A stretch of 64,000 nt of DNA from an uncultured Oscillospiraceae bacterium (GTDB taxonomy: Bacteria > Bacillota > Clostridia > Oscillospirales > Oscillospiraceae), in contig CALWXF010000006.1 of NCBI GenBank assembly GCA_944385445.1, positions 1 to 64,000 on the forward strand, in the 5' to 3' direction. Positions within the stretch are counted from its first letter, which is position 1. Each line of letters opens with the position of its first letter. A program made the position numbers and the translations under genes. Below the pieces are notes generated by a model. It was not told the origin of the DNA and ran no database searches. It was given only the letters and a program-made list of their open reading frames with translations. Below, piece by piece: positions 54,001 to 62,409 of this stretch.

Positions 54001-54297
54001 CCACTGGGTTGGTTCCCACAGCTCCACACCTGGCACTTGGCTGTAGTCTCCCAGCTGGGCAAACGCCATTCGGGCCGTTTCATCTGAGGCATACTGGTCC
54101 GGATAGTTCTCCCCTTTGTACTCCACCAGGGCAATGGAGGTGTAGGTGGCGTCCATGGCTGCCAGCGTCTGAGCACAATAGCTCCATAAACCCAGTCCCA
54201 AAGACAGGGAGAGGGTGAGAAGGAAAATCAAAAGGGCGAAGAGAATCGTGCGGCCACGAGAGCGTACCGTGCTGAGAATCCCGTTGCGGATCACCAT
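51085..54297 (-). CDS. ABC transporter permease, FtsX type
   Basis: A 1070-residue FtsX-like permease. One helix near the N-terminus, a long extracytoplasmic domain (about 50-480), three helices near 490-620, a second extracytoplasmic part, then three helices at the end (VLFLLMGVMGFVVSWLMV, etc.). This is the MacB/BceB-like layout used for lipoprotein, peptide or antibiotic export or sensing rather than import. It is 13 bp after the ATPase gene. There is no sensor kinase or response regulator nearby, which separates it from typical Bce antibiotic-sensing systems. AAGGAGGG precedes the ATG. Confidence 0.9.
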   Translation of the reverse strand: MVIRNGILSTVRSRGRTILFALLIFLLTLSLSLGLGLWSYCAQTLAAMDATYTSIALVEYKGENYPDQYASDETARMAFAQLGDYSQVPGVELWEPTQWGMVLADGYRRPDGTIPYENRMVVSVFQLSEVFAFQECPAQLEDLPEEYLILSDDRCSVHIHAGVWEDIPYYTYMPPETPAAYVTEQMDGTVTLVDEEQNLSMELNWLKNQEGFFRRDTYIETDPETGKLTAIDSLVNFRLALDHYQGIIGENLYSYDGTSGVLVEVHPGESGFVAEKGKRYLIHGERMDGGTSAQAVVVREFYEGCEQSPWVSFDRYDDPLFTDSLFSQYAKKYDLGNNYIQEEASDNIPALEPFQQGTLYLKEGRYPQAGETGVCTVTQDIAQQLDLELGDELPVSVMQSAQTDPFALEETGDSRTWTVVGIVNQSKGYEGHLWVSRQDALPHAPLFGYLFGRAVLDNDEAVEAVEQMAAMAPDGVEITLYDQGYATAAQPLQAMEATAQGVTFASLAGSFAVLCLFAFLFVGRQQQAVDVMVSLGTPKRKIWLWLLSGVTVVAGVAVLAGMVVSAISMQLLIWLALQGAQALYAADQRYSNGALGTTKEAELPQQVPLWPAWVAAVIVFLLALVLCALFTRVAQRKNTLNRGKSRVRAPRSGTSTAGKGAVRFALLSARRGGWRSVVVPVVTLVLSGFLGFLMVTALGWGQQRDTLYEDTTITGQFTSVNGRQYTGLMLEDPWRLWDSGLLSSMQVYDSTHFWIPDEMPDFPNTTFGNKLWSEWVSKQPELIFLNGLEISPKFAYGQVPAITWLEGWDESFLEDPGYYNTPQSTPLPCIASQTWMEEQGIGLGDDININVQKGGTITVFPVGSYALGGTDKSIYVPLSRLCLPPWQAENPQQSAAPWEYFPGCRFTLQSSYDLEQCREYLAQEGYSVPGDLNGSRIVVVLNDYAFTQTVEALGRYITLSQILFPVLFLLMGVMGFVVSWLMVNSRRMEFAIMRGLGASPKRVFGSFFLEQMGLCLTGCVVSGVILGIWSGQPVVWLTSAGFALFYLAGCALAVRAVGKAKVFTLLTHAD

Positions 54298-54310
54298 GGT
54301 GTATCCCTCC

Positions 54311-54976
54311 TTACTCCACCATCCGACCGTCTTTCAGTTCCAGAATGTCGTCTGCTTTCTGGGCCAAGGTGCGGTCATGGGTCACGATGATAACACAGTA
54401 TCCATCGTCATGAGCCAAGCTCTGTAGGATGGAGAAAATATTCTCACTGTTGGCGGTGTCCAGATTTCCGGTGGGCTCGTCCGCCAGGAGAATTTTGGTG
54501 TCCATACCCAGAGCCCGGGCGATAGCCACCCGCTGCTGCTCGCCGCCGGAGAGCATGGTGGGATAGCGCCCCAGCACTGTCTCAGGCAGCCCCACTCGCT
54601 CCACCAAAATTTTGGCCTTTTCCCGTGCCTCCTTGGGACTTGTCCCCCGCAGTTCCATGGGGTACATCACATTTTCTTCCACCGTAAGCAGAGGGAATAG
54701 CCGGAAGTTCTGGTAGATCACCGCCACCTGTTCCCGACGGTACTGCTCCAGCTTCATTTGACTGGTGGCCACATCGTGGCACAGCACCTCTCCTTCTGTT
54801 GGCAAGTCCAGTCCCGCCAACAGGGAGAGCAATGTGGTCTTGCCGCTGCCTGACTTGCCCACCACGGCGTACACCCTTCCCCCATCAAAGGATGCGGTGA
54901 TGTTCCGCAGGGCCTCTACCTTTTGATACTGCGTCTGATATGTGTAGCTGACGTCTCTGAGTTCCAATACTCCCAT
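54311..54976 (-). CDS. ABC transporter ATP-binding protein
   Basis: A 221-residue ATPase of the LolD/MacB/FtsE group. Walker A is [15 protein letters not shown], the signature [15 protein letters not shown], Walker [13 protein letters not shown], and the H-loop VTHDRTLA. It powers the FtsX permease encoded next. The ATG has AAAGGAG upstream. The two genes form a two-gene operon facing away from ars; the divergent gap to arsR (54977-55151) holds the ars promoter. Confidence 0.96.
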   Translation of the reverse strand: MGVLELRDVSYTYQTQYQKVEALRNITASFDGGRVYAVVGKSGSGKTTLLSLLAGLDLPTEGEVLCHDVATSQMKLEQYRREQVAVIYQNFRLFPLLTVEENVMYPMELRGTSPKEAREKAKILVERVGLPETVLGRYPTMLSGGEQQRVAIARALGMDTKILLADEPTGNLDTANSENIFSILQSLAHDDGYCVIIVTHDRTLAQKADDILELKDGRMVE

Positions 54977-55080
54977 GTCTCACCGCTCCTTTTCATTTTG
55001 TATTTTGTTTAATTATACAACAGGCTGCGTGGTGACGCAACGATTCCATGGTCAAAATATCCATATTAAAATCTGATGTA

Positions 55081-55135
55081 TTGACATTTCTCGATGTATT
55101 GAATATACTGCTGTTAGATTGAAATTCTTCGATGT
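55081..55135 (+). promoter_or_regulatory. arsR promoter with two copies of a candidate ArsR operator
   Basis: TTGACA (55081) and TATACT (55104) are 17 bp apart. The sequence TTGACATTTCTCGATGT (55081-55097) recurs as TTGAAATTCTTCGATGT (55119-55135), so the motif sits both on the -35 box and just before the arsR ribosome site. Confidence 0.75.
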
Positions 55136-55151
55136 GATTGGAGGGGTCGCT

Positions 55152-55460
55152 GTGCGAGATCATACCTCAGATATGAGAGTATTTAAGGCCTTTTGCGATG
55201 TGAACCGGCTGCAAATTTTGGAGCTGCTGCGCAGCGGTGAGAAGTGTGCCTGTGCTCTGCTGGAGCATTTGCACATCAGCCAGTCCACCCTCTCCTATCA
55301 CATGAAGATTCTCTGTGACTCCGGTGTGGTGGTAGGCCGCACGGAGGGGAAGTGGACCCACTATTCCCTGCGGGAGGAGGGCTGCGCCCATGCCCGTCAA
55401 CTGTTGGAGGAATTGACCGATACCTCTGCGGTCACCCCTACAGATTGCGCCTGTAAGTGA
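55152..55460 (+). CDS. arsR: ArsR-family repressor
   Basis: A 102-residue winged-helix repressor. The metal-binding signature is EKCACALLEHLHI (like the ELCVCDL site of ArsR), followed by the DNA-reading helix SQSTLSYHMKILCDSGVV; two further cysteines end the protein (DCACK). Arsenite or antimonite would release it from DNA. The start is GTG at 55152 after GGAGG. The gene heads an operon with permease, redox protein and arsenate reductase. Confidence 0.92.
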   Translation: MRDHTSDMRVFKAFCDVNRLQILELLRSGEKCACALLEHLHISQSTLSYHMKILCDSGVVVGRTEGKWTHYSLREEGCAHARQLLEELTDTSAVTPTDCACK

Positions 55461-55507
55461 GAAAAACCATCTGCCTTTTGAGATGGTTTTTTCTTGCCAT
55501 ATTCAAA

Positions 55508-55535
55508 TCGAAATTTTTAGAACTGTGATTGGAGG
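55508..55535 (+). promoter_or_regulatory. Third copy of the ars operator-like motif with duplicated ribosome site
   Basis: TCGAAATTTTTAGA (55508-55521) matches 11 of 14 bases of TTGAAATTCTTCGA at 55119-55132, and both are followed by the identical 12-mer TGTGATTGGAGG. It sits between arsR and the permease gene, so repressor could bind inside the operon. Confidence 0.6.
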
Positions 55536-55545
55536 TATGGATTGG

Positions 55546-56553
55546 ATGGAATGGATCAGAGCGGGTTGGCTCGTGTTTCAAGATCAAGTCCTGGGAATGA
55601 AATGGCTCAACGAACTCATTGGAAATGGTCTGGCCGCCGTGGGTCTGGATGGGACTCTGGGCGGCATAGTACAATTTTTTCTCTACGACACCATCAAAAT
55701 TTTTGTCTTGCTCTCGGTGTTGATTTTTGGCATCTCCTATGTGCAGAGTTATTTCCCACCTCATCGCACCAAGAAAATTCTGGGACGGTTTCAGGGCCTG
55801 TGGGCCAATGTGGTTGCAGCCCTGTTGGGGACAGTGACTCCTTTTTGTTCCTGCTCCTCCATCCCCATTTTTATGGGATTTACCAGTGCAGGGCTTCCGG
55901 TGGGCGTGACGTTTTCCTTTCTCATCTCCTCCCCCATGGTGGACTTGGGATCTCTGGTGCTGCTGATGAGTGTGTTTGGCACCCGTGTGGCGGTGTTGTA
56001 TGTGTTGCTGGGACTGGTCATAGCAGTCATAGGCGGCACGCTCCTGCAAAAGCTGGGGATGGAGCGGTATGTGGAGGATTTTATCCGCCATGCGCCCCAC
56101 ATAGAAAGTCAAAGCAGTACCCTGACCCGGAGAGATCGGGTGGACTATGCCAAAGGACAGTTGGTGAACACGGTGAAAAAGGTGGCCCCATATGTTTTCT
56201 TGGGCGTAGGCATCGGCGCACTGATTCACAACGTGGTACCCCAGAACTGGGTGGAGATGGTGCTGGGCAGCCAAAATCCTCTGGCCGTGATCCTGGCCAC
56301 CCTGGTGGGGGTGCCCATGTATGCGGATATCTTCGGCACCATCCCCGTGGCGGAAAGTCTGCTGTTTAAAGGCGCTGGACTGGGTACTGTATTGTCCTTT
56401 ATGATGGCGGTGACGACCTTGAGTCTCCCCTCCCTCATCATGCTGAAACAGGCCGTGAAGTCCCGACTGCTGGCGGCCTTTATCGGGATCTGTACCCTGG
56501 GTATCATCCTGGTTGGGTATTTTTTCAATGCCATTCAAGTTTTGTTAGTTTAA
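55546..56553 (+). CDS. ArsP-type permease (DUF318)
   Basis: A 335-residue membrane protein of the ArsP_1 / DUF318 permease family, eight or so helices. The family cysteine motif is TPFCSCSSIPIFMGF, followed by GLPVGVTFSFLISSPMVDL; the C-terminal half has LVGVPMYADIFGTIPVAE. ArsP exports trivalent organoarsenicals; family members also act in other metal or oxyanion efflux. Position between arsR and arsC supports an arsenic role. Start: ATG 55546 fits the GGAGG at 55531 best; ATG 55537 sits only 1 nt from it. Confidence 0.85.
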   Translation: MEWIRAGWLVFQDQVLGMKWLNELIGNGLAAVGLDGTLGGIVQFFLYDTIKIFVLLSVLIFGISYVQSYFPPHRTKKILGRFQGLWANVVAALLGTVTPFCSCSSIPIFMGFTSAGLPVGVTFSFLISSPMVDLGSLVLLMSVFGTRVAVLYVLLGLVIAVIGGTLLQKLGMERYVEDFIRHAPHIESQSSTLTRRDRVDYAKGQLVNTVKKVAPYVFLGVGIGALIHNVVPQNWVEMVLGSQNPLAVILATLVGVPMYADIFGTIPVAESLLFKGAGLGTVLSFMMAVTTLSLPSLIMLKQAVKSRLLAAFIGICTLGIILVGYFFNAIQVLLV

Positions 56554-56571
56554 TCATAGGAGGAATGTAAT

Positions 56572-56919
56572 ATGGCACTGTTTGGATTTGGTAAGAAGAA
56601 AAAAGAGGTGCAGACTGCCCCTTGTTCCTGTCAATGTAGCTGCTCCGCCGCTGGCAGAGTGGAGCACAAGTCTGGAGCAGCCATTCAGGTGTTGGGCACA
56701 GGCTGTGCCTCCTGCCACACCCTGCTGGAGAACACCCGGGAAGCGGTGCGCAGTCTGAGGATGGATGTACAGGTGGAGTATGTGCAGGACATGGCCACCA
56801 TTGCCGGCTATGGAGTAATGAGCCTCCCTGCCCTGGTGGTGCATGGTAAGGTGGTGTCCACCGGGAAGGTGCTCAAGCCTGATCAGATTGAAGTGCTGCT
56901 GAAGAATAGCGAGAAATAA
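56572..56919 (+). CDS. Thioredoxin-like small redox protein with Cys-rich N-terminus
   Basis: A 115-residue thioredoxin-fold protein (redox-active disulfide / thioredoxin_3 type). The active-site pair is in GTGCASCHTLL (CxxC), and VMSLPALVVHGKVV is the cis-proline strand. An N-terminal extra segment holds CSCQCSC and many lysines before it, like a metal-binding or membrane-near tail. Such proteins are encoded with ArsP-type permeases. Between permease and arsC, it may supply electrons to ArsC or handle bound arsenic. AGGAGG precedes the ATG. Confidence 0.85.
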   Translation: MALFGFGKKKKEVQTAPCSCQCSCSAAGRVEHKSGAAIQVLGTGCASCHTLLENTREAVRSLRMDVQVEYVQDMATIAGYGVMSLPALVVHGKVVSTGKVLKPDQIEVLLKNSEK

Positions 56920-56933
56920 GGGGGATGACTGAA

Positions 56934-57329
56934 ATGGGAAAACCCAAGGTTGCCTTTGTGTGCGTTCACAACTCCTGCCGCAGTCAGATGGCGGAGGCCC
57001 TGGGCAAGAAGTTGGCGGACGATGTGTTTGAAAGCTACTCCGGAGGCACGGAGGTAAAAGACCGCATCAATCTCGACGCCGTGCGTATGATGAAACAGCT
57101 CCACGGTATCGACATGGAGGAAACCCAGTACAGCAAGCTGGTCTCCCAACTGCCCCATCCGGATGTGGTGATTTATATGGGGTGTAACGTCAGCTGTCCT
57201 GCCTTTACTGCCCCTTATACAGAAAATTGGGGACTGGAAGACCCCACCGGACAGAGCGATGAGGTATTTGCAGAGACCATTGAGACCATTTCCCGCAAAA
57301 TTTTAGAGCTCAAGGAGAAGCTCTCCTGA
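56934..57329 (+). CDS. arsC: Arsenate reductase, low-molecular-weight phosphatase type
   Basis: A 131-residue ArsC of the LMW tyrosine phosphatase family. The P-loop is FVCVHNSCRSQMAEAL with the nucleophilic cysteine; DPTGQSDEVF is the general acid region and CNVSCPAF holds the resolving cysteines used with thioredoxin. It converts arsenate to arsenite for export. The start at 56934 (ATG) is preferred because AAGGGGG lies about 9 nt upstream; ATG 56925 touches it. Last gene of the ars operon. Confidence 0.92.
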   Translation: MGKPKVAFVCVHNSCRSQMAEALGKKLADDVFESYSGGTEVKDRINLDAVRMMKQLHGIDMEETQYSKLVSQLPHPDVVIYMGCNVSCPAFTAPYTENWGLEDPTGQSDEVFAETIETISRKILELKEKLS

Positions 57330-57340
57330 CAGAGCACAAT

Positions 57341-57383
57341 CCCCCGTACTCGGTGAAACTTGTCCCGAGTACGGGGGATTTCA
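57341..57383 (+). terminator. Terminator of the ars operon
   Basis: CCCCCGTACTCGG (57341-57353) pairs with CCGAGTACGGGGG (57365-57377), followed by ATTTCAGTTTCTC. The stem is strong, the U tract modest. Confidence 0.8.
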
Positions 57384-57454
57384 GTTTCTCTACTTGGCAT
57401 TTAAGGCGGGATGAGATATGATGAATGTGTCAAGATCAGGGAGGAGGCTGACCT

Positions 57455-58879
57455 ATGGAAACCTACCAAGTTGTACCCGATGCCCCCGAGTCTCGTACTG
57501 AGCCCACGCCCAACTGGCAGACCACCATGACCCAAATCCTCTGGGGATTGGCCCTGAGCACCCTTACTCTGGATATTCCTCTGCTGCAAGAGCTGCTGTC
57601 ATTTCTCGGCCTGCTCCTGTTGTATTTGGGGTTCTGAAGCATACGACTGGAAAACAAATGGTTCTTCCGCTGTTATCTGTTTACAGCGGTGCGCTGCATT
57701 GCCCTGGTTCCCATCTTTGCCCTGAATGCCACCATCTATCAGAATCGGTTCTACACCTCTGATTTGGGATATCTGACGAATCTGGCAACGATGCTCCTGG
57801 TGTTGGCCACCCTATTCTCCCTGTGGCGGGGTCTGCTTCAGCTGCGAAAGGCCTCCGGAGTGGAGGCGTCCACCAGAGCTGCCGGTGGACTGGTGGTGTG
57901 GTATGTGAGCTTGGCCCTGCTGTCCGTGGTTGGAGTGATTGGACTATTTGGGTTTCTGGTCCTGATCATTCTCTATGTCTTTTGTATGTACCGTATCTTC
58001 CAATTCTCTCAGGCCGTCACCGCTGCCGGCTACCCCCTTCCTCGGCTGCGGGCTTGGTTCTCAGAGGGGCGGGTTGCACTTTGTTTCACGGGGTGCATTC
58101 TGGTGGGTGTGGCAGGTGGATTTCTCTTGTTCCACAGTTACTCCATGGATTGGATGCTGTTGTCTGCGCCGCCCTCCTCCCAGGCGGAGGAGATCAAAGA
58201 AAATCTTCGTGGCCTCGGCTTCCCAGACACCATTTTGAATGACCTCTCCATAGAGGATTTACAGGACTGTCAGGGTGCCCAACAGGTGGTTGTGGATGAG
58301 TACACCTACTCCTTTGAGGAGCATACTACCTCTGAAGGGAAAGCGCCCCAGCTGCACCTGACGGGCATCGGGGTGCAATTGTCCGAAGCGCCGGAGCGCT
58401 GGAAGCTCATTCATCACTTCCGGTGGGTGGAGAGCCCGGCCTTTTATGGAACGGAATCGCTCCAACTCACCCCTGCTTATGAGAATTCCATGTATTGGAG
58501 CCCTGGCGAGGATGGCGTGCATGGGTGGCTGCTATATGATGACAATGGAACAACCTTTGTCTCTCCCTATGTCAGCCTGGAAAAATCCTCATACACTTAT
58601 AACTCCTTCTTTTGGGTCCAGCAAACGAGCTCGGACTGGTTTGCCTCCTTCTCCCTTCCGCCTCAGGGGAGCAATCACCGGGGCTATGTGACATACTCTG
58701 TATTTCCTACTTATCCCAGTGAAACCATCATGATCTCTTCTATGGTTCAGTACACCCACCAGACTTCACGATTTCAGTACCCGGTGCTCAGCTCCACAGA
58801 CCACCAGCAAAAGAGTCCCTCTTTAGGGGCTGGTCGGCCCTTCTCCACCGTTCAAACCATGCTGCAATTTGCCCCTTAA
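57455..58879 (+). pseudogene. Membrane protein gene interrupted by one in-frame UGA
   Basis: One continuous frame (475 codons) is broken only by TGA at 57635-57637, between LLLLYLGF and SIRLENKWFF. The two halves share the frame and read as one protein: an N-terminal tail, then five or six membrane helices (through YAFCMYRIFQF-type region near residue 165), then a large exported domain (about 230-475). An Arg codon CGA changed by one base would give the TGA. AGGAGG precedes the ATG (57455). A recent nonsense mutation is most likely; readthrough cannot be excluded. No selenocysteine context is visible. Function unknown. Confidence 0.8.
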
Positions 58880-58897
58880 CCTCTGAAAGTGCAATGT

Positions 58898-58938
58898 AAA
58901 ACAGGGATTCCTCCATTTCGGGGAGGAATCCCTGTTTT
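58898..58938. terminator. Bidirectional terminator
   Basis: AAAACAGGGATTCCTCC (58898-58914) pairs with GGAGGAATCCCTGTTTT (58922-58938) between the UGA-interrupted gene and the convergent thiC. Confidence 0.93.
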
Positions 58939-58940
58939 CG

Positions 58941-60245
58941 TTACAGAATGTCGATGTACTCTCCGCTGAGAGCCTTGTTCATGCTGCGTACGGCGCAGAA
59001 CTTGCCGCACATGGAACAGCTGTCCTCGTGCTCCGGGGCCCGGTCATCCCGGATGCCCTTGGCTGTCTCCGGGTCAATGGCACATTCCCACTGCTTGTCC
59101 CAGTCGAAGGTCCGCCGGGCATCGGCCATGGCGTCGTCCAGGTCTCTGGCGTGGGGAATTTTCTTGGCGATGTCCGCGGCGTGGGCAGCAATGCGGGAGG
59201 CAATGATTCCCTGCTTCACGTCCTCCACATTGGGCAGGGCCAAATGTTCGGCGGGCGTCACGTAACACAGGAAGGCAGCACCTGCCGAAGCGGCCACTGC
59301 CCCGCCGATGGCGGCAGTGATGTGGTCGTAGCCAGGGGCAATGTCTGTGACGATGGGGCCAAGCACATAGAAGGGAGCGCCCATGCAAATGGTCTGCTGG
59401 AGCTTCATGTTGGCCTCAATCTGGTCCAGGGGCATGTGGCCGGGGCCCTCCACCATCACCTGCACGTCTTTGGCCCAGGCTCGGCGGGTCAGCTCGCCCA
59501 GGCGTACCAGCTCTTCGATCTGGCACACGTCGCTGGCATCGGCCAGACAGCCGGGGCGGCAGGCATCTCCCAGGGAGATGGTCACGTCATATTCCCGACA
59601 GATATCCAGAATCTCATCGAAATACTCATAGAAGGGATTTTCCTCCCCGGTCATGCTCATCCAGGCAAACACCAGAGAGCCGCCCCGGGAGACGATGTTC
59701 ATTTTCCGCTTGTGGTTTTTGATCTGATCGATGGTTTTGCGGGTAATGCCGCAGTGGAGGGTAACAAAGTCCACCCCATCCTGGGCGTGGAGACGGACTA
59801 CATCAATGAAGTCTTTGGCAGAGAGCGTGGCCAGATCCCGCTGATAGTGGATGACACTGTCGTATACGGGAACCGTGCCGATCATGGCGGGGCACTCCTG
59901 GGTCAGCTTACGGCGGAACGGCTGGGTGTTGCCGTGGGAGGACAGGTCCATGATGGCCTCTGCCCCCATATTTACTGCCGCCATCACCTTCTGCATCTCC
60001 ACGTCATAGTCTTTGCAGTCTCGGGACACCCCCAGATTGACGTTGATTTTGGTGCGAAGCATAGAACCCACGCCGTTGGGGTCCAGACAGGTGTGGAGTT
60101 TATTGGCACAGATGGCCACCTGCCCTTTGGCTACCAGCTCCCGAATCTCCTCCTCCGTGCGGTACTCCTTGGCGGCCACCGCCTTCATCTCCGGGGTGAT
60201 GATGCCCTGACGGGCTGCGTCCATCTGGGTTGTGTATGTTCTCAT
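58941..60245 (-). CDS. thiC: Phosphomethylpyrimidine synthase
   Basis: A 434-residue ThiC. This radical-SAM enzyme rearranges aminoimidazole ribotide into the pyrimidine of thiamine. The unusual C-terminal cluster motif [11 protein letters not shown] is present, and the barrel has [58 protein letters not shown] and [32 protein letters not shown] elements. The length is that of the short bacterial form. It has a TPP riboswitch ahead of it and no other thi genes next to it in the window. ATG preceded by GGAAGAG at good spacing. Confidence 0.97.
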   Translation of the reverse strand: MRTYTTQMDAARQGIITPEMKAVAAKEYRTEEEIRELVAKGQVAICANKLHTCLDPNGVGSMLRTKINVNLGVSRDCKDYDVEMQKVMAAVNMGAEAIMDLSSHGNTQPFRRKLTQECPAMIGTVPVYDSVIHYQRDLATLSAKDFIDVVRLHAQDGVDFVTLHCGITRKTIDQIKNHKRKMNIVSRGGSLVFAWMSMTGEENPFYEYFDEILDICREYDVTISLGDACRPGCLADASDVCQIEELVRLGELTRRAWAKDVQVMVEGPGHMPLDQIEANMKLQQTICMGAPFYVLGPIVTDIAPGYDHITAAIGGAVAASAGAAFLCYVTPAEHLALPNVEDVKQGIIASRIAAHAADIAKKIPHARDLDDAMADARRTFDWDKQWECAIDPETAKGIRDDRAPEHEDSCSMCGKFCAVRSMNKALSGEYIDIL

Positions 60246-60295
60246 GTTAATCTCTTCCTTTCTGGCTGCGGGTTGGATGAGCGTTGAAACAGAAA

Positions 60296-60327
60296 CAGCG
60301 GGGATACCTGACTTGGTATCCCCGCTG
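60296..60327 (-). terminator. Riboswitch-controlled terminator upstream of thiC
   Basis: A 13-bp perfect stem (60296-60308 with 60315-60327) lies between aptamer and thiC, followed on the minus strand by TTTCTGTTTC. Bound TPP would favour it and stop transcription. Confidence 0.8.
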
Positions 60328-60341
60328 ATGACAGCATATGT

Positions 60342-60421
60342 CTCCCTACGTTGGCATTATCCAAATCAGGTTCATGGGTCGAAGGGCACACCTTCCTCTC
60401 AGCCTGTCTACAAGCTCCCCG
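60342..60421 (-). promoter_or_regulatory. TPP riboswitch
   Basis: On the minus strand the conserved segments CTGAGAGGAAGG, CCCTTCGACCCATGAACCTG and GGATAATGCCAACGTAGGGA appear in order, the thi-box aptamer for thiamine pyrophosphate. It lies 97 bp upstream of thiC. Confidence 0.96.
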
Positions 60422-60442
60422 TTTTCAATTGTATACGATGGC

Positions 60443-60471
60443 ATTATACAACGTTTCAGAAGAGAACTCAA
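60443..60471 (-). promoter_or_regulatory. thiC promoter
   Basis: On the minus strand TTGAGT (60471-60466) is 17 bp from TATAAT (60448-60443), giving a start about 15 nt before the aptamer. It overlaps the 3' end of the ABC-class ATPase gene. Confidence 0.75.
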
Positions 60472-62180
60472 GAAGTTTTTCCAGCCAGTTTCAGCCCCCG
60501 GTACCGGTTGAAGCAGGCAAAGATCTCCTGTCGCCTAGGCCGGGCTAAAAAGGCTTCCTCCCGTCCGCACAGTGCCTCCAGGCCCTTACAGTCCATGATC
60601 TGTTCCAGTTCCTCCACCACCTGTTGCAAGGTGTGTCTACCGTCCATGAGATACTTCTGGGCGTATACCAAGCAGTACCCCAGTGCGGTGAGCTGTTCCG
60701 GGTCGGTGAGCTGCTCCACGTACCGCAGGTCGATGGTCTCGCGGTTGATGGATACCCCATCCCGCCCCAAGGTTTTCAGTTTTATCCGATCACCTTGGCC
60801 AAACTCCTCCGATCTACGGGGACAGCGGTGTACATTGGGAGTCGGTGCAGAATCCAGTTGGGCACAGGTGGAGGGAAACGCCTGTGCCTCCTCCCTAGCC
60901 AGTACGGTAATGTCCCTGGGGATATATCGGTCCATTTGAATGATGTGGTGGGCGGGGTGAAAATAGGCACCAGAACTGCCCGCCACTAAAATGGTGGAGA
61001 TGTCGTGGGTGCGATACAGTTCCTCCACTCGCTCCAAAAACGGGGTGATGGGCTCCATGTCCCGGTGAATGACTCGCTGCATCAGCTCGTCCCGAATCAT
61101 GAAGTTGGTGGCGCTGGTGTCCTCATCCATGAGCAGCAGAGAGGTTCCAGCCTCCATACTCTCCACCACATTGGCAGCCTGGGAGGTACTGCCGCTGGCG
61201 TCTTGAGTGGTGAATCGGGTGGTGTCTGTTCCATTGGGCAGATGGTTGATGAACATGGAGATATCCGTCTGGATAATGCTTCGGCCATCTTCTGCCCGGA
61301 TTTTGACGGCGGTATGATCCGTGATGACGTATTCCCGTCCATCCCCGGCAATGTGGTTGTATACTCCTGCCTCCAGCGCCTTGAGCAAGGTGGATTTTCC
61401 GTGATATCCACCGCCCACTATGAGGGTGATGCCCCTGGGAATGCCCATGCCGGTGACGGTTCCCCGGTGGGGCAGTTCCAAGGTCACAGACAACTTTTGA
61501 GGAGAACGAAATGGTACGCTGCCCTTCATGGGCTGGGCAGAGGCGCCAGTGGCTCGAGGTAGAATGCTGCCGTCTGCCACGAAGGCGCACAGGCCCAGTT
61601 TGGGAAGCTTTTGGCGGATATACTGCTGGTCCTCCGCCAGATCTGCCACCCCTTTCAGCCGCTTCCCATCTAAATTGCGGTACATGAGGGATGCTTCCAC
61701 ACACTGGGGTAGGAACACAAACAGCATTTTTCTCAGTTCTCCGGCGTTTACCGTACGACCATTGGCGGGAAATCCTGCCTCAAAGCGCAATACGATATCT
61801 CCGGTGGCTGGATCCAGGTTGCATGCCGTGCGCTCCAATACCTCCTGTCCACAGCGGCTGGTGGAAATAAGCCCGCTGTGCCCGGAGCCTCTGGCCAGTC
61901 CGGACACTTGCCCAGCTTTCCGGGCAAACAAGCGGGTGATGGCGTCTTGTAAGGCGATGCGCTGACAGGGCATTTGGTACAGCTCACGGGGAAACCCGGC
62001 CTTCTCTCCTTTGACATGGATACTCAGCTTAGATGGAGCGGCAAAGGGATCTCCCTGGACGTGGTCGATGGACAGCACATAGCCCGGAAACTGATAGGCT
62101 CCTCGGGTATCCTTATAGGCCGGGTAGCTCCTTCGGTCTATGCGGGTAAGCAGCTGTTGAAGTTGTGTAACGGTCTGCAT
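60468..62180 (-). CDS. ABC-class P-loop ATPase (PF09818 type)
   Basis: A 570-residue predicted ATPase of the ABC class. The P-loop is IVGGGYHGKSTLLKALEAG, the Q-loop-like and Walker B region LLLMDEDTSATNFMIRDELMQ, and VAGSSGAYFHPAHHIIQMD is the switch part. Conserved family pieces are GVYNHIAGDGREYVIT and TRFTTQDASGSTSQAANV. There is no membrane segment or transporter partner, so it is not a transport ATPase; role unknown. The start at 62180 has CAGGAGG; longer frames to 62303 have no ribosome site. The end overlaps the thiC promoter. Confidence 0.87.
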   Translation of the reverse strand: MQTVTQLQQLLTRIDRRSYPAYKDTRGAYQFPGYVLSIDHVQGDPFAAPSKLSIHVKGEKAGFPRELYQMPCQRIALQDAITRLFARKAGQVSGLARGSGHSGLISTSRCGQEVLERTACNLDPATGDIVLRFEAGFPANGRTVNAGELRKMLFVFLPQCVEASLMYRNLDGKRLKGVADLAEDQQYIRQKLPKLGLCAFVADGSILPRATGASAQPMKGSVPFRSPQKLSVTLELPHRGTVTGMGIPRGITLIVGGGYHGKSTLLKALEAGVYNHIAGDGREYVITDHTAVKIRAEDGRSIIQTDISMFINHLPNGTDTTRFTTQDASGSTSQAANVVESMEAGTSLLLMDEDTSATNFMIRDELMQRVIHRDMEPITPFLERVEELYRTHDISTILVAGSSGAYFHPAHHIIQMDRYIPRDITVLAREEAQAFPSTCAQLDSAPTPNVHRCPRRSEEFGQGDRIKLKTLGRDGVSINRETIDLRYVEQLTDPEQLTALGYCLVYAQKYLMDGRHTLQQVVEELEQIMDCKGLEALCGREEAFLARPRRQEIFACFNRYRGLKLAGKTS

Positions 62181-62284
62181 GGTCTTGCCCTCCTGATACA
62201 CATGGTTTCTGTTCCCCAGTATACCCCACCCCCTGCCCCGGTTCAAGTGGTGTACATGGCTATCAAATCCACTGGACGAAATCA

Positions 62285-62319
62285 AAAAAGTCCAGCAACC
62301 CAAAGGCTGCTGGACTTTT
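62285..62319 (-). terminator. Terminator of tRNA-Ser
   Basis: AAAAAGTCCAGCA (62285-62297) pairs with TGCTGGACTTTT (62308-62319). On the minus strand it follows the CCA of tRNA-Ser and ends with TTTTTT, so it stops the tRNA transcript. Confidence 0.85.
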
Positions 62320-62409
62320 GGCGGAGACGGTGGGATTCGAACCCACGGACGGTTTTACCCGTCAAACGATTTCGAGTCGTTCTCGTTATGACCACTTCGA
62401 TACGTCTCC
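62319..62409 (-). tRNA. tRNA-Ser(CGA)
   Basis: A 91-nt class II tRNA on the minus strand. Acceptor GGAGACG pairs with CGTCTCC, followed by G and encoded CCA. The anticodon stem AACGA/TCGTT encloses CTCGAAA, so the anticodon is CGA (serine). A long variable arm (TGACGGGTAAAACCGTC) is typical of serine tRNAs. The T arm has GGTTCGAATCC. Confidence 0.95.

Noticed and set aside
57635..57637. UGA as a selenocysteine codon
   Set aside because: No redox motif surrounds it, the context reads like Arg in a membrane-protein loop, and no SECIS-like hairpin is evident just downstream.
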